A DNA stretch of 64,000 nucleotides. Source: Datura wrightii (taxonomy: Eukaryota; Streptophyta; Magnoliopsida; Solanales; Solanaceae). This document shows, piece after piece, positions 42,719 through 55,270 of this stretch. The stretch is taken from assembly GCA_035772735.1 (NCBI GenBank), contig JASDFA010000007.1:88373501-88437500 (forward strand), given 5' to 3'. Below the pieces are notes generated by a model. The model saw nothing but the letters and a program-made list of their open reading frames with translations. It was not told the DNA's origin and made no database searches. Position 1 is the stretch's first letter. Each line of letters starts with the position of its first letter. The translations under genes and the position numbers were made by a program.

Positions 42719-45700
42719 TGTTACACCTCATAAGTTTCTAACATTTAGTCGGCCTATTCATATGTTGGTTGAGAGTTTTAGAGTGTCATATGTACGATGA
42801 AAGGGCCCGGGGAAAGGCCGAACGAGTGCCAAGTTGGGATTTCGCGAGAGGAGGCCGAACCAAGCTTCCCAGAGGGGAAAAGTGGCACGGAGCTGCTCCT
42901 CCACGTTAGCCAATGTGGCACGAAGCAGAATCAGCACATTGGGCAACGTGCCACATTGCCTTGTCTGCTGCCTCAAGTATATAAAGGCCTCACACTTAGA
43001 TGTTATGTTATTTTCTAAATTACTTCGGTCAGAACAGAGGTAGAAGTGAAGGGAGATTATAAAAATCATCCGATTACACCACTAAACGCCTTCCAAATCT
43101 AAATTAACTCCGGGTAGTGAAGTATAAGGCTGCAGAGAGCATTGCTGCGGAGTTATTTTTGTAAAATACGCCCGACAAATCATCATCCCGCCGAGCCAGA
43201 GTTAGTGGAATTGCTTCAAACTAGTGTCAATATGATCACGACATTAAGTAAGCATTTCTCGCTTCTAGATTCCCGAGAAATTACGAGTGTTTGATCGTTT
43301 TTCGATAAGTTGAAGTGTAGTCAATATATATATATATGTTATTGTTTTCTTCGAATTCAGTAACGAAGTTGGCCCTATTCTTCTATTAATATGATTACAG
43401 TTGAGAAGGGAAGTTTAATACGAGATGATACTCATCAGTTAGTCAGAAAATGACGAACGAGGTATGCAAGGCTTAACTCTTGGCAAGTATCCTTGTCATA
43501 CAATATTACGACTTATGTTCTCAAATAGAAATAACGATCTCAGATGCTGCAGATAGTTGCTACCATTAGATTGTAGTTTGATATGTTGTAATTAGCTGTT
43601 ATTGATATACATATATAAATATCAGATATGTTGCGAGTAGCTTCTAATAGGGATTACAGTTACATAAATTATGGTTAGCTGCTAGAAAACATAGGCAGAT
43701 CGTACTGCAGGACCTCTCGCTAATAGGGAGTAGGTTAAATGTGATTCGCATTATGAACGCTATAGAAACTCTTTTAGTTCTTAATATAGTGTGATGTTAG
43801 ACTTATATGTTTGTTGCCAGGCCTAGACTTCAAAAGCTCGTAAGAGTTATTAGCCTGAATTAGTTGGTTAAACAGTATGGGCGCAGTTAGGTGGTCTAAC
43901 GACCAGTTGGCGCCTGTATTGGCAGGAAAGCATCCCTAGAGGTCATTGATGTTATCGCACATTCCAGAACCAGAAATAGAGACAGAATAGGTATATTCTA
44001 GAGTTAGTGACACTAGGGTTCTCCAGTGTATTGAGTGATCGCCCGCCATCCCTTTAGCCTTATCAGTGATTGTCAGTCTTAGTCGACCTAACTGTTATCA
44101 TGTAGGATGCCTAGTAAGCCAGCCCAGTCGTCCGAGTCAGATAAACCCATGGGTACCCCAAGGAGGGGTCCACATTAGTAGTCAGTGACGGGCCAACACC
44201 CTAGTCGGTTCTTATAAGGTATCGAGGTACAGAGTGCTAGGAGAGGGCCAGTCTATATAGAATTGCCTATAAGATTGGGAATTGCCCAGAACAGTAATAT
44301 AGATCTAAATGGATTCAGATAAGGCTTAAGGAGTCAGTAGTACTCTGCTAGTACAGTGTTAACCACAAGTTAAGGAGATTGGTAAGCTCCCTATGAAAAA
44401 CCAGGGTGCCGATCGCATAGAAGCAAGTTCGACCGAGCCCAGCCTTTAGTTGTTTAATTAGAGGAATAAAGTAGTTAGCTATTTGCAACCCCATAGTTAT
44501 TCATGAGTTATAGATGTCCGGGTAGGACATTCAGAGTATTGTTAGGCCACTTCAGACCTCGCTTTATTCAGCCTAGAAAATTAGAGATCATGATCACTAT
44601 CAGGATCCTCTAATCAAATACGAGTGCATGGCGTGCCTGCAGATAGCCATACAGATTATCCCAGAAGCGAGTAGCATCAGCATAGGCCCAGAAGGCTAGA
44701 TACACTCTCTTTATACAGATAGATTAATGTGTCAGTATAGTACCTGGGTTGGGGTTGCCCTCAGTTAGAAGCCTTCCATGACCGCCCCAGGGTTAATATC
44801 TATGTCGACTCGCCCACTAGGGGCGAGGATACGTTGCTCTACAGAGCGACATGCCGTCCGCAAGGGACGAAGACGGGGATCCAGATCTCATATTGCCGTG
44901 GTTGGCCTTATACACACCCCCGCTGAGCGTTTACGCCCGGGGTGTAGATATCAGAAGTCCTCTAGACTCAGACACAACTACAGTTCAGCGGCCAAGCGGG
45001 CCCAGTTGTAGACCAAGGGGATCGGTAGGTTGGCTACAGTACTAGTAGAGTTGTAGACACCTGTAGGGGTATATAGATTGAGATGTGCTGATTGTACCTC
45101 CCAGCTTATGGGGGCCAGGTGGGGTTCTTGTATGAATTCTTGTCTGCTAGCTGTAGTGTATAAATGTGTAAGTATGCAGTCTTAGCTTATGTACATGTAG
45201 TGTCAGTTAGATACAGATTACGAATCAGCAGGCGTACAGGTTAATCTTTCGACTCTTCTTTTTATTTACTTCTAGTTCTATTCAGCTTATCTATTGCCTT
45301 ACAACCTCGGTACATATTGTACTGACGCCCTTCTCGGGGCGCTGCATTACTTGCCTGCAGGTACAGATAGACGAGGAGCAGGTCCCTCGTAGTTCTAGTC
45401 AGCCGTAAAGAACCGTTTGCTCCCTTCTTCCGGGGCTGGTGTGATAGAGGTTTATTCCTTTTGTTTGTATAATATGGGTAGGTCGGGGCCCTGTCCCGAC
45501 CATCTTATTACTCCTAGAGGCTTGCAGATTGTGTTACTTCCCTGTGGTTAAATGATATCGGCCATGTGGGGCCCATATATACTTTAGATGATGTGTGTTG
45601 GCCATGTGGGGCCTTTTTTAGCTGTTGATTGGCGACCTTGTCGGCCCGCATAGAACTCCCTATGATTTTTTTTCTTTGGTTAGCTGTTTATTTTCACATG

Positions 45701-45878
45701 GGCTATAGGCCTTGTCGGCTTGGGGTTGTATTTACAGCCGCCATATAGCCCGTTGTTTTCTTGATTCCAGAGTTAAAGTCAGTGCTGTACCAGAGGTGCT
45801 TAGGCTCAGTCAGCTCAGCAGGTCAGGTTTTAGTAGGGCACCAGGTGCCAGTCATGCCTCCCAAGGTGGGGCGTGACA
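42719..45878 (+). mobile_element. 3.16 kb solo LTR with perfect TSD CTATG
   Basis: Starts TGTTACACCTCATAAG, ends GGTGGGGCGTGACA, with CTATG at 42714-42718 and 45879-45883. A GC-rich word patch (GTGGCACGGAGCTGC, AACGTGCCACATTGCC) at 42840-42965 sits just before TATATAAA at 42978-42985. The end region 45540-45720 has repeated GGCCATGTGGGGCC. Long LTR and ends fit a chromovirus of Tekay type, different from Tekay-A and B. The open frames at 44778-45045 are not convincing genes. Confidence 0.88.
42978..42985 (+). promoter_or_regulatory. TATA box of the solo LTR
   Basis: CAAGTATATAAAGGCCTCAC is an excellent TATA context directly downstream of the word-repeat patch; transcription would start near 43015. 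Confidence 0.65.
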
Positions 45879-45883
45879 CTATG

Positions 45884-47177
45884 GGTAGATCTTATAGCTA
45901 TTTCGACTATTAATTTATAGTTTCAAATTTTAATTAAATTCTACCCAATTATGTATGCTTCATGAAAATTCAAGTTATGATTCCATTATGATCTTGATCT
46001 ACTTAAGTCCTAAATTATGATCTATGATTCATGTTATTATTCCTCTTCAAGTACTCATCATGGATTTATTAATATCAAGTATATAAACGTTTTACAAGTA
46101 TGCATGATTTTCGTGATTTATGGATTTATAACTCTCGGCTAATTCATGGGCCCTTATTCATGGCTAATCATGTATTTCAAGTGGGATCCATCATGTTATT
46201 ATTTATTTTTCCATGAATTTCATGAATGATTTATGGTTAATACATGAGCCCTCACGTGCATGTTTTTCGGAGCAGTGTCTAGCACCGAGTAGACCCGCCG
46301 TACAGGTAAACCCTGTGGTCTTAGAACTATGTGCCACCATAGATGTGTATATATATATATTTATTATTGGATCCCTTTGATATCACCATAGACGCATGTC
46401 TCCCTGCCTGGCAAGCCAGGGACTGTCCTGACCACTTGGACGAAATAATGGGGCATCATGTAAGGCTCTATCATGATGGCATCGGTTAAGACGAGTCCTC
46501 CCACTGTTCCTCATGATTTATGCATGGTTATGTTTATGTTACTTTGGCTCAAGTTATGTTTTATAAAGTTTTCTCTTATGAATATGATTATGACTGGATT
46601 ACGAATGGTTTGAAAACCTTGAGCCCTTACATTTACATTATGATATTTACTTTATGATCATGTTTTCCTACTCTTATGAACTTTTATGTATTTTTAATTG
46701 TTTATTTTTATTTACCTTGCACACTCAGTACATTCCAAGTACCGACTGCACACTCTATGTTGTATCATTTTATGATATAGGCGCAGACATTTAGGTTCAG
46801 TCTCGTTGTTAGCCTGATCCTCACAGTTTGTATCCCTCAACCAAAGTTGGTGAGTCCTCATCATTCGAGGACCCATTTTTCACCTTATGTTTAGTATTTT
46901 CAACTTCAGTCTTTAGCGAGTTAGTTGGGGTCTTGTCCATCAACTCATCAGTATGTAAAGGCTTATCATACATAGTGTGTATTCAGCTTCAGAATTGTGT
47001 TATATATTCAGATGTTCAGACATTACTATATTTTCAGACTTTCGCTATTACGTATATTAGACTTCCGCATTATTATTATTGAGTTTTAGATATAATGTTC
47101 ATGCCATGGGTCAACTTGGAGCCTCTCGAGGTTCTTTGTCACATGTTTCGATCCGGGCCTATGTTCGGATCATGACA
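45884..47177 (+). repeat. Tekay-A 5' LTR, piece 3
   Basis: Matches 51986-53281 from GGGTAGAT onward and ends TTCGGATCATGACA. Includes a TA microsatellite near 46348 that is longer in the 3' copy (52445-52470). Confidence 0.9.
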
Positions 47178-47181
47178 AACT

Positions 47182-47193
47182 TGGTATCATAGC
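47182..47193 (+). other. Tekay-A primer binding site
   Basis: TGGTATCATAGC four bases after the LTR end; differs by one base from TGGTATCAGAGC, the complement of initiator tRNA-Met used by this lineage. Confidence 0.8.
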
Positions 47194-47380
47194 CTTAGGT
47201 TTTGAAGTGTCCTAGGGTGTCTGAAAGCCACATTAAGTAGAGTCGTTTTCATGGGTGGGAAGCGCGCCACACTCGAAGAGGCTATGAAATGTTTAGGAAA
47301 CTTCCCTTCTTTCATGATCTATGTCATGCGATGAAATGTCTCTCTATCCTTCTAACTCGTGTTATACGCATTTGCAGAAT

Positions 47381-48645
47381 CATGCCTCCTCACCGAGTTA
47401 ACGGAAGAAGAAATAAAAATGGAAATGGCTACGAGAATGGCAATGAGGATGGGCACTAGCAGGCCCCACTATCCCCCGAGGATCATGTGCCTGAGCCGGT
47501 GGCCCATGCAGAGTTTAGGGCTACCATTTAGATGTTAGCTTAGGCTTTGACCTCCTAAGTCAAACAGCAGGCGGCAGTGCATGTTCCCTAGAATGGGAAT
47601 GCAACAGCGGCGAGAGCTAGAGATTCTCTAAGGATGAACCCTACGGAGTTTCTCGGATCAAAGGTGGGCGAGGATCTGTATGAGTTTATTGATGAAATTC
47701 TAAAGATCACCCAGATCATGGGGGTGACAAGATAGGAGTGCGCAGATCTAGCCTCATATCAGTTGAAAGGGGTTGCACATATCTGGTTCAGGCAATGGAA
47801 GGATAGCAGGACAGTTGGAGCGGGCTCCATTGGTTGGGATGAGTTCCATACTACATTTTTGGATCGATTCTTTCCCCGAGATATGAGGGAAATCAAAGCA
47901 GCTAAGTTTGTGAACCCGAAGCAGAATTATATGACAGTCCAGGAGTATGCTTTAGAGTTCACTCGCTTTTCTAGGTATGCACCATAAATGGTGGCTGATC
48001 TGAGAGCTCAGATGAGCAGGTTTGTGAATGGAGTAGTGGACTACCTGGTCAAGGATTTCAGGACCGCTATGCTTCATCAAGACTTTGACTTTCCTCAATT
48101 GGTTTTATACGCCCAACAGATGGAGGCGGTGCACCTAAGAGAAAGAGGACGAGAGGGCTAGGACAGACAGTTATGAGTTCTCCCAGCAGAGATTGGGAGG
48201 CGGACATCACCAGCAGTCTCATCAAAGGTTGTTAGCTCCAGCGCCATCATCGGCCAATGCTCTATCTTGACCGTGAGGTGATCAAAGGAGCAAACAATCA
48301 GGTTTTAGGGGATAGAGGAGCATGCAGGCAAAGCGTACCTTTTCGGTCTACTGAAAGTATGGCAAGAATAACATAGGGAAGTTCTTGATTGGGTCAGACA
48401 TCTGTTTTGGGTGCGGTGGACCTGGGCATAGGGGCCGGGAGTGTCTTTTGTCTAGACAGGGTTATGGTAGAGGTTGTGCTCAGGCTACCAGCTTAGTAGC
48501 AGCACCAGCACGCCTAGCTCAGCAAGGTGCGTGCACTAGTGTAGGTGGTGGCCAGTGCCAGAACAGGTTTTATGCCCTTGCATCACCAGGAGTAGGAGAC
48601 TTCACCAGATATGGTCACCGGTATGTTACGAGTATTCCACTTTGA
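47381..48645 (+). pseudogene. gag: Tekay-A gag
   Basis: An ATG near 47381 is followed by stops (47458, 47529, 47591, 47733). The gag core is open at 47763-47987 (GVAHIWFRQWKDSR, WDEFHTTFLDRFFPRDMREI, QEYALEFTRFSRYAP). The zinc knuckle CFGCGGPGHRGREC lies in 48385-48645. Nucleocapsid function is lost. Confidence 0.85.
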
Positions 48646-49047
48646 TGTATATGCTTTGTTAGATCTAGGGGCTACTTTATCATTTTGTGATGCCCTATGT
48701 TGCTAGTAATTTCGGATCTATCCCAAAATCCTATCAAAACCCTTCTCAGTCTCTATTCCAGTTGGTGATTCAGTTATATAGCTCGATGGGTATATAGAAA
48801 TTTCCCTAAAGCAATCCTTCAGAAAGTCACCTCAACAGATTTAGTAGAGCTAGAGATGAATGATTTTGATATTATCTTTGACATGGATTGGCTACATGCA
48901 AGTTATGCCTCAGTAAATTGTAGAACCTGTGTGGTAGAGTTTCGATTTCCAGGTGAGCCAGTCCTAGAATAGAAAGGTAGTTTAGTTGTGCCTGTAGGTC
49001 ATTTCATCTCCTACCTTAAGGCCAGAAAGATGATCTCCAAAGGTTGA
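48646..49047 (+). pseudogene. Tekay-A protease remnant
   Basis: About 48630-48680 encodes, in a shifted frame, DVYALLDLGATLSF, the protease active-site segment (D-L-G-A); further on a DFDIIFDMDWL-type segment is readable with stops (48863-48900). No open frame. Confidence 0.65.
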
Positions 49048-50303
49048 ATGTACCATCTAGTTAGGTTTAAGGATTCTATGTCTGAAACCCCGAATATCCA
49101 GTCAGTTCCTATGGTGTGTGAATATCCAAAAGTTTTTCCTGATGATTTACTAGGAATTCCTCCTGAGCGGGAGATCGATTTTGGTATTGACCTTCTTCCC
49201 AATATGCAACCTATATCTATTCCTCTTTATAGAATGGCTCCAGATGAGCTAAAGGAGTTGAAGGAGCAGTGGAAAGACCTATTAGACAAGGGTTTCATCA
49301 GACCAAGAAAATCCCTGTGGGGTGCACCAGTTCTCTTTGTTCGGAAGAAGGATGGCTCCCTTCAGATGTGCATTGACCATTGGAAATTGAACAAGGTCAC
49401 AATCAAGAAGAGGTATCCTCTCCCCAGAATTGATGACTTGAGGGAGCGGATGTTGCATGGGGCTCATGGTTCTAGATATTCTATGCATCTAGGTGCTACC
49501 AAAATGTACTGAGACCTACGGGAAGTTTTTGGTGGAGTGGCATGAAGAAGGACATAGAAAAGTTTGTGGCTAAGTGTCCGAATTGTCAATTGGTGAAGGT
49601 TGAGCATCAAAGACCCAGAGGTGTGCTATAAGACATTAATATCCCTACTTGGAAGTGGGAGGAAATCAATATGGAATTCATTACGAGATTTCCTCGTAGT
49701 CTTCGACAGTATGACTCTATTTGGGTGGTTGTAGTTAGATTGACTAAAGAAACTAATTTTCTACCAGTCAAAACTATCGATTCAGTGGTGGATTATGCTA
49801 AATTGTATATTCGGGAGTTAGTTTGGCTGCACGGAGTGCCCTTATCCATTATATCAAATAGAGGTACTCAATTTAACTCCTAGTTTTGGAGATCGTTTCA
49901 GATGAGGCTTGGTACTCAAGTCAAGCTTAACACAACATTTCACCTGCAAACAGATGGCCAGGCTGAACGGACCATTCAGACTCTAGAGGATATGTTGAGG
50001 GCGTGTATGATCGATTTCAAGGGTAGTTGGGATGATCATTTTTCCCTCATTGAATTTGCATATAATAATAGCTATCATTCCAACATCCAGATGGTTCCGT
50101 TTGAGGCTCTTTATGGGAGGAGATGTGGATCGCCTATTGGTTGGTTCGAAGTCGGTGAAGCTGTGATGATAGGACCATGTTCGGTCCATGAGGCTATGGA
50201 GAAGGTTCAGCTTATAAGGGAAGGGTTGAAAACAACCCAGATTCATCAAAATACCTACGCGGATATGAGGAGGAGAGAACTTGAGTTTGAAGTTGATGAT
50301 TAG
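49048..50303 (+). pseudogene. pol: Tekay-A RT start fused to integrase by deletion
   Basis: 49048-49440 encodes the RT N-terminus (VFPDDLLGIPPEREIDFGID, GAPVLFVRKKDGSLQMCIDH, RYPLPRIDDL). At about 49441-49455 the frame jumps straight to the integrase zinc-binding region (HGSRYSMHLGATKMY, then CPNCQLVKVEHQRPRG). The RT catalytic core, with YxDD, thumb and RNase H are absent, roughly 1.3-1.6 kb. Integrase continues at 49671-49883 (D in RLTKETNFLPV region, IISNRGTQF, where the usual Asp is Asn) and 49902-50303 (QTDGQAERTIQTLEDMLRA with the Glu). Confidence 0.85.
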
Positions 50304-50729
50304 GTATTTCCGAAGGTATCTGCCATAAAGGGAGTGATGAGATTCAAAAAGAAAGGGAAACTCAGTCCCCATTATGTTAGCCCATACCGGATTGTGAGGC
50401 GGGTTGGCAAGGTAGCATATGAGTTGGAGTTTCCCTCAAAATTGGCTTCAGCGCATCCGGTGTTTCATGTGTCTCTTTTGAAGAAGAGCATGGGTGATCC
50501 GGCTTTGGTTGTTCTGGTGGAGAGCATAGGTGTGAAGGATAGCCTCAGCTACAAAGAGGTTCCAGTGAAAATACTTGATCGTCAGGTTCGGAAGCTAAGA
50601 AACGAGGAAGTAGCTTCAGTAAAGGTTTTGTTAAGGAATCAATATGTTGAGGGAGCTACGTGGGAGGCCCAAGAAGATATGATGGCTAAATATCCCCATT
50701 TAATCCCTTCCGACTTAGTTTCCTCTTGA
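50304..50729 (+). pseudogene. Tekay-A integrase C-terminus with chromodomain
   Basis: MRFKKKGKLSPHYVSPYRIV and HPVFHVSLLKKS are the GPY/F-type segment. LSYKEVPVKILDRQVRKLRN, then YVEGATWEAQEDMMAKYPHL, is the chromodomain-like end that defines chromoviruses and may direct insertion to heterochromatin. Open for 131 codons to a TGA at 50727-50729. Confidence 0.85.
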
Positions 50730-50974
50730 GGTACCAGTTTCCTCCTTAATATTCTATTCGGTTTCATGTTCAGTTTATGTGTCCCAGTTTCTTTCATGTT
50801 ACTGTATGTATGTGTGATTCATTAATTTAGTTCGGTCATGTATTCCAGTCCAAAGTCAGTCACTCCATCAATTTTCAGATTTAGATGTTCAGTATTTGAG
50901 CTATCAGTCCTTTTTCCCCAACTTCCACTATGTTCATTCACATTCGAGGACGAATGTTCCCAAGGGGAGATATT
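50730..50974 (+). other. Tekay-A 3' UTR and polypurine tract
   Basis: No gene. CATTCGAGGACGAATG (a hairpin) at 50941-50956 is followed by CCCAAGGGGAGA, the polypurine tract, before the LTR. Confidence 0.8.
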
Positions 50975-53281
50975 TTAATACCCCGGAAGTGCCTAAGACT
51001 AGACTCGGGAATTTGAAATGAGAAGCAAAAGAAAAATCTGAGATTTTACATAGGATGACACGAGGTACGAGTCGTTCGAAGGTCTAACGACCTGTGGAAG
51101 GCACTCGTGGTCAGGTTCTACAAAAGTAGGCTCAGAGGTAATGGGTCCATGGTACGACCCATAGGATGATATCACGAGTCGTAGGTTGGGGTCATCGATT
51201 GTCACCAGGGTACTAGGGTTGGATGGTACGAGTCGTAGTACAACTCATAGTGAGAAAAAATGATTCGTGGTATGTCCCCGTGGGAAGGAGCAGGAAATCC
51301 CCAGTTGAGGTAATGGATGGAACCCATGACTCATTGGATGAAGGTACAAGTCGTGATGTGACTCGTGGGAAGTCCAGATGCAAGTTCATCAGAGATAGTA
51401 ACGGGATGATACAACGGATCATTGTTTGAAGTAACGACCCCTCCTGTCGAGTTGTGGTATCAGGATCTGAGAAGTTAAGAAATGATGGAGGAAGTAACAG
51501 ATGGATACCACGAGTCGTGGTATCAAGGTACGACCTGTGGTATCAATCGTTGTCATTGGTAGTGTAGAAATTTCAGACTTTTTTATTAAGGGTATTTTTG
51601 TGATTTCTAAGCTTTAAGGTCCTAAACTACATTGTTTTAAGCTCAGTTAGCAGGGTTTTAAGGGTGTTAAACCTATTCTAAGTCTTACCACTCCATGCAT
51701 GCAAAATTAGAGCTCTTCCTCAAAGATCAAGCTTGAAGAATTTCCCCAATTTCTCTTTAAGTTCCTTTGGGCTTTTAAGAGGGAGTGTAAATCAGATTTA
51801 CCCAGGTATATGCGGCTATGAATGAAAGTTCCTTTCATTCTCATGCGCTAAATTCTTCTCACTTTCATGGATTTCAATTCTAGATTCAAGTTTCATGATC
51901 ATATGGGGTTTATTCCAATTCTTTTGAAATTCTCTATGATCTATCTATGCATAAATTCCCTTCATGTATCAAACCATGTTTTATGATCTATGGGTAGATT
52001 TTATAGCTATTTTGATTATTAATTTATAGTTTCAAATTTCAATTAACTTAACAATTATGTGTGCTTCATTAAAAGTCAAGTTATGATTCCATTATGATCT
52101 TGATCTTCTTAAGCCGTAAATTATTATCTATGATTCATGTTATGACTCTTCTTCAAGTACTCATCATGTATTTATGAATATCAAGTATATAAATATTTTA
52201 CAAGTATGCATGATTTTCCTAATTTATGGATTTATGACTCTCGGCCAATTCATGGGCCCTTATTCATGGATAATCATGTATTTTAAGTGGGATCTATCAT
52301 TTTATTTATTTGTCCATGAATTGCATGAAATTTATTTTATGGTTACTACATGGGCCCTCACGTGCATGCTTTTGGGAGCAGTGTCTAGCACTGAGTAGAC
52401 CCGACATTCAGGTAAATCCCATGGTCTCAGAATTATGTGCCACTATATATATATATATATATTTATATATATTATTGGATCTCTTTGATATCACCACGCA
52501 CACACATCCCCCTGCCTGGCAAGCTGGGGACAGTCCTGACCACTTGGGCGAAATAGTGGGGCATCATGTAAGGCTCTATTATGATGGTGTCGGTTAAGAT
52601 GAGTCCTCCCATTGTTCCTCATGATTTATGCATGGTTATGTTTATGTTAATTTAGCTCAAGTTATGTTTTATAACGTTTTCTCTTATGACTATGATTATG
52701 ACTGGATTACAAATGGTTTGAAAACCTTGAGCCCTTATGTTGACATTATGATATTTACTTTATGATCATGTTGTCCTACTCTTGTAAACTCATACATATT
52801 AACTTTCCATTTTTACTTACCTTTCATACTCAGTACATTTCAGGTACTGACCCCATACTCTATGTTGTATCATTTCATGATATAGGCTCGGACATTCAGG
52901 TTCAGTCCCGATGTTAGCCTGATCCTCATAGTTTGCATCCCTCAGTCATAGTTGGTGAGTCCTCATCCTTCGAGGATCCTTTTTTCAGCTTATGTTCAGT
53001 ATTTTCATCTTCAGTCTTTATTGAGTTAGTTGGGGTCTTGTCCCATCAACTCGTCAGCATGTAGAGGCTTATCAGACATAGTGTGTATTCAACTTTAGAA
53101 TTGTGTTATGTATTCAGATGTTCAGACATTACTATATTTTCAGACTTTGCTATTATGTATGTTAGACTTCCGCATTAATATGTTGAGTTTTAGATATCAT
53201 GTTCATGCCATGGGTCAACTTGGCGCCTCTTGGGGTTCTTTGTTCCGTGTTTCGATCGGGGCCTATGTTCGGATCATGACA
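50975..53281 (+). repeat. Tekay-A 3' LTR
   Basis: 2307 bp ending GATCATGACA. The initial TG reads TT. The U3 has repeated palindromic words (GGTACGAGTCGT, GGTACGACCC) at 51060-51560. A long TA microsatellite lies at 52445-52470. Confidence 0.9.
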
Positions 53282-53286
53282 ATTAA

Positions 53287-54798
53287 CCATTAATTCGCAA
53301 TACTTACCAAATTAGGTATTAATGTAAATAATATGATAATTAAATACAAACAATTCAAATCTCAAATTATAAATTTAAACCCAAATCTCACAGTAGACCA
53401 TGAAGCATCTAAGTGAACTAAAAAAGACTCGAGTGTGTAAATTCAACAAGAAAATATCATTAAATAAATCATAAAGACTCTTTTGGAAGCCTCCATTAAC
53501 AATATGGTGGCTCACCTTAACAACTAGATCAACTCTAGCACACTCGTCAGCTACTAACTCTGTCTTCACCAACAGTATTTGCATGGACATGCAGGAAAGG
53601 AGTGAGTTATACTCTGTAACATCCTTGACCGCCAGTTTAAATACCCCTTGAACAAGTGTTAGAAAATATAAATACACCACAAGCACAGAAATATTATAAA
53701 GAGGAATTATATTATATTATATTATATTATATATATCAACACAATGTACGCTAAGATCTTGTTATAAATGATAGTTACAATAATTAACTAACACCAAGAG
53801 TCTATAACAACATACACAATATGTCAAACATATTAGAAAGTATACACAATGCTCAGTATTGTCAAGAAGTATACACAATGCTCAGTATTGTCAAGAAGCA
53901 TACACAATGCCCCATACTGTCAAGAAGCATATATAATTTCTAGAAACATACACAATCCCAATTATATCAAGAAGCATACACAATGCCCCAACTTACATGG
54001 ATTACAGCCATATCACTCCACTAAATAAATTCATAAAGAGAGTCTTAGTATCTTTAAACATAAAGTATATGCAGTTGGCCTCGAAGACCATTGATTCTAC
54101 CAAGAACACGCTCATTCCAACACATGGACCAGGCAGACAAAATATTTTTTTAAAAACGAATTTAAAAATCAAGCACCCAAAGCTTAAAGTCTCTACCTCA
54201 AATTCACAACTCAAGCGCCCTTTTCAATAAAGCATAACTATGCTCTCGGGTCTCTGAATCACCTCAAGCTACACAAAAATAGATTTATAATAGTAAAAAA
54301 CCCTTAGGTAATCTTAATTTTTAAAGTATGTCAAATTCACGGTAAAAGATTGACCTAAAAAGTCAACTTTGGTCTGTGGGTCAGAATTCCCGAACCATGA
54401 CCACCAATAGATTCTCCTTGACGAGAGAATTTCATAACACTATTCAAAATTAAGTTTTGATAATTTAGGTTAATGAATCCTAGGAATAAACTTTCTCAAT
54501 TCTCATAATTTTCTCCATGTTTCTACCATAAAAATTTATCCATAATCACATATAATCTCATACAAAAATTTAGAATCATTAATTTGATGCTTTGGGATAA
54601 AAAATCTCTATTTTTCTCTTCTCTTTTCTTCTCTTTTTCTCCCTTTCTTTTCTTTTCTTTTACTGTGTTTTCTTTCCTATCCGTGGTTTCTAATTTTTCT
54701 CATGCCCGCTGGCAGTGAGTATTTAGTTTCTTTCTTTCTTTTCTTTTTTTTTTTGGTGAAAAATAAAATCAACTCCTAATTAAATTAGGGTTGTTACA
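53287..54798 (-). repeat. Tekay-B 3' LTR, main part
   Basis: Aligns with 60890-62449 (AATTAGGTATTAAT, TAAGTGAACTAAAAAAGACTC, CAACTCCTAATTAAATTAGG). Includes an ATATT microsatellite at 53706-53740 and a roughly 29-bp minisatellite (GCATACACAATGC ... TGTCAAGAA) at 53828-53995. C/T-rich tracts occur at 54610-54760. Confidence 0.85.
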
Positions 54799-55270
54799 TT
54801 CTTCCCCACTTAAAATATTTTAGTCCTCTAACGTTCCCAAAGTCTTTGTTGATGTAAGATAAGAACAACCATTACACATATCCCGTTCATTCTCAAATAG
54901 TATTTTTTTAGTAGATAATTCTACTATAATATTTTGACTCAGGAAATGCTTCTTTGACCTTAGCTAACAAGTTCATATACATAGTAGTGACTTCCTCAAA
55001 AACACAATTTTCATTTAATGGCATTATCTCAATCTGAGTAACATGAGTTTGGCAACAAATACACTCTTTAACAGTTTCACATAATATAACATGAACTGTT
55101 GGTAGCATAACAAGTCTCGTAGTTACTACAATAACCTATTGCACAAAATCTTATCGATGATATGCTTGGCTCCCAACTTATTCTTCTTTTGATTTCTCAC
55201 ATAATACCACTAATGGGAAAAGAAACGTCTATAAACACGCGGTCACCAACCATAAGTTTAGGTCATGAAA
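54799..55270 (-). pseudogene. Tekay-B integrase C-terminus remnant
   Basis: The purine tract AAGTGGGGAAGA (54799-54812) is followed upstream by decayed coding sequence. The minus strand near 55215-55260 reads VGDRVFIDVSFP; near 55170-55200 RNQKKNKLGAKHI resembles the KKKGKLSP segment of Tekay-A; 54908-55108 is a decayed HVSLLKK-to-chromodomain region (EIMPLNENCVFEEV). Stops and indels throughout. Confidence 0.6.

Larger units (their letters stand above)
29773..53281 (+). mobile_element. Tekay-like chromovirus A with TSD ATTAA
   Basis: Plus-strand element. ATTAA lies at 29768-29772 and 53282-53286. The 5' LTR is in three pieces (29773-30086, 42045-42718, 45884-47177; about 2.28 kb in all) against a 3' LTR of 2307 bp (50975-53281). 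The interior, 47178-50974, is short (3.8 kb) because the RT core and RNase H are deleted. A chromodomain-like end supports the Tekay/Del lineage. Confidence 0.88.

Noticed and set aside
42758..43069. 103-codon minus-strand frame next to the solo LTR start
   Set aside because: Antisense to the LTR promoter patch; no domain.
44778..45045. Arg/Ser-rich frames in the 3.16 kb solo LTR as a gene
   Set aside because: They lie inside an LTR with defined ends and TSD and show no domain.
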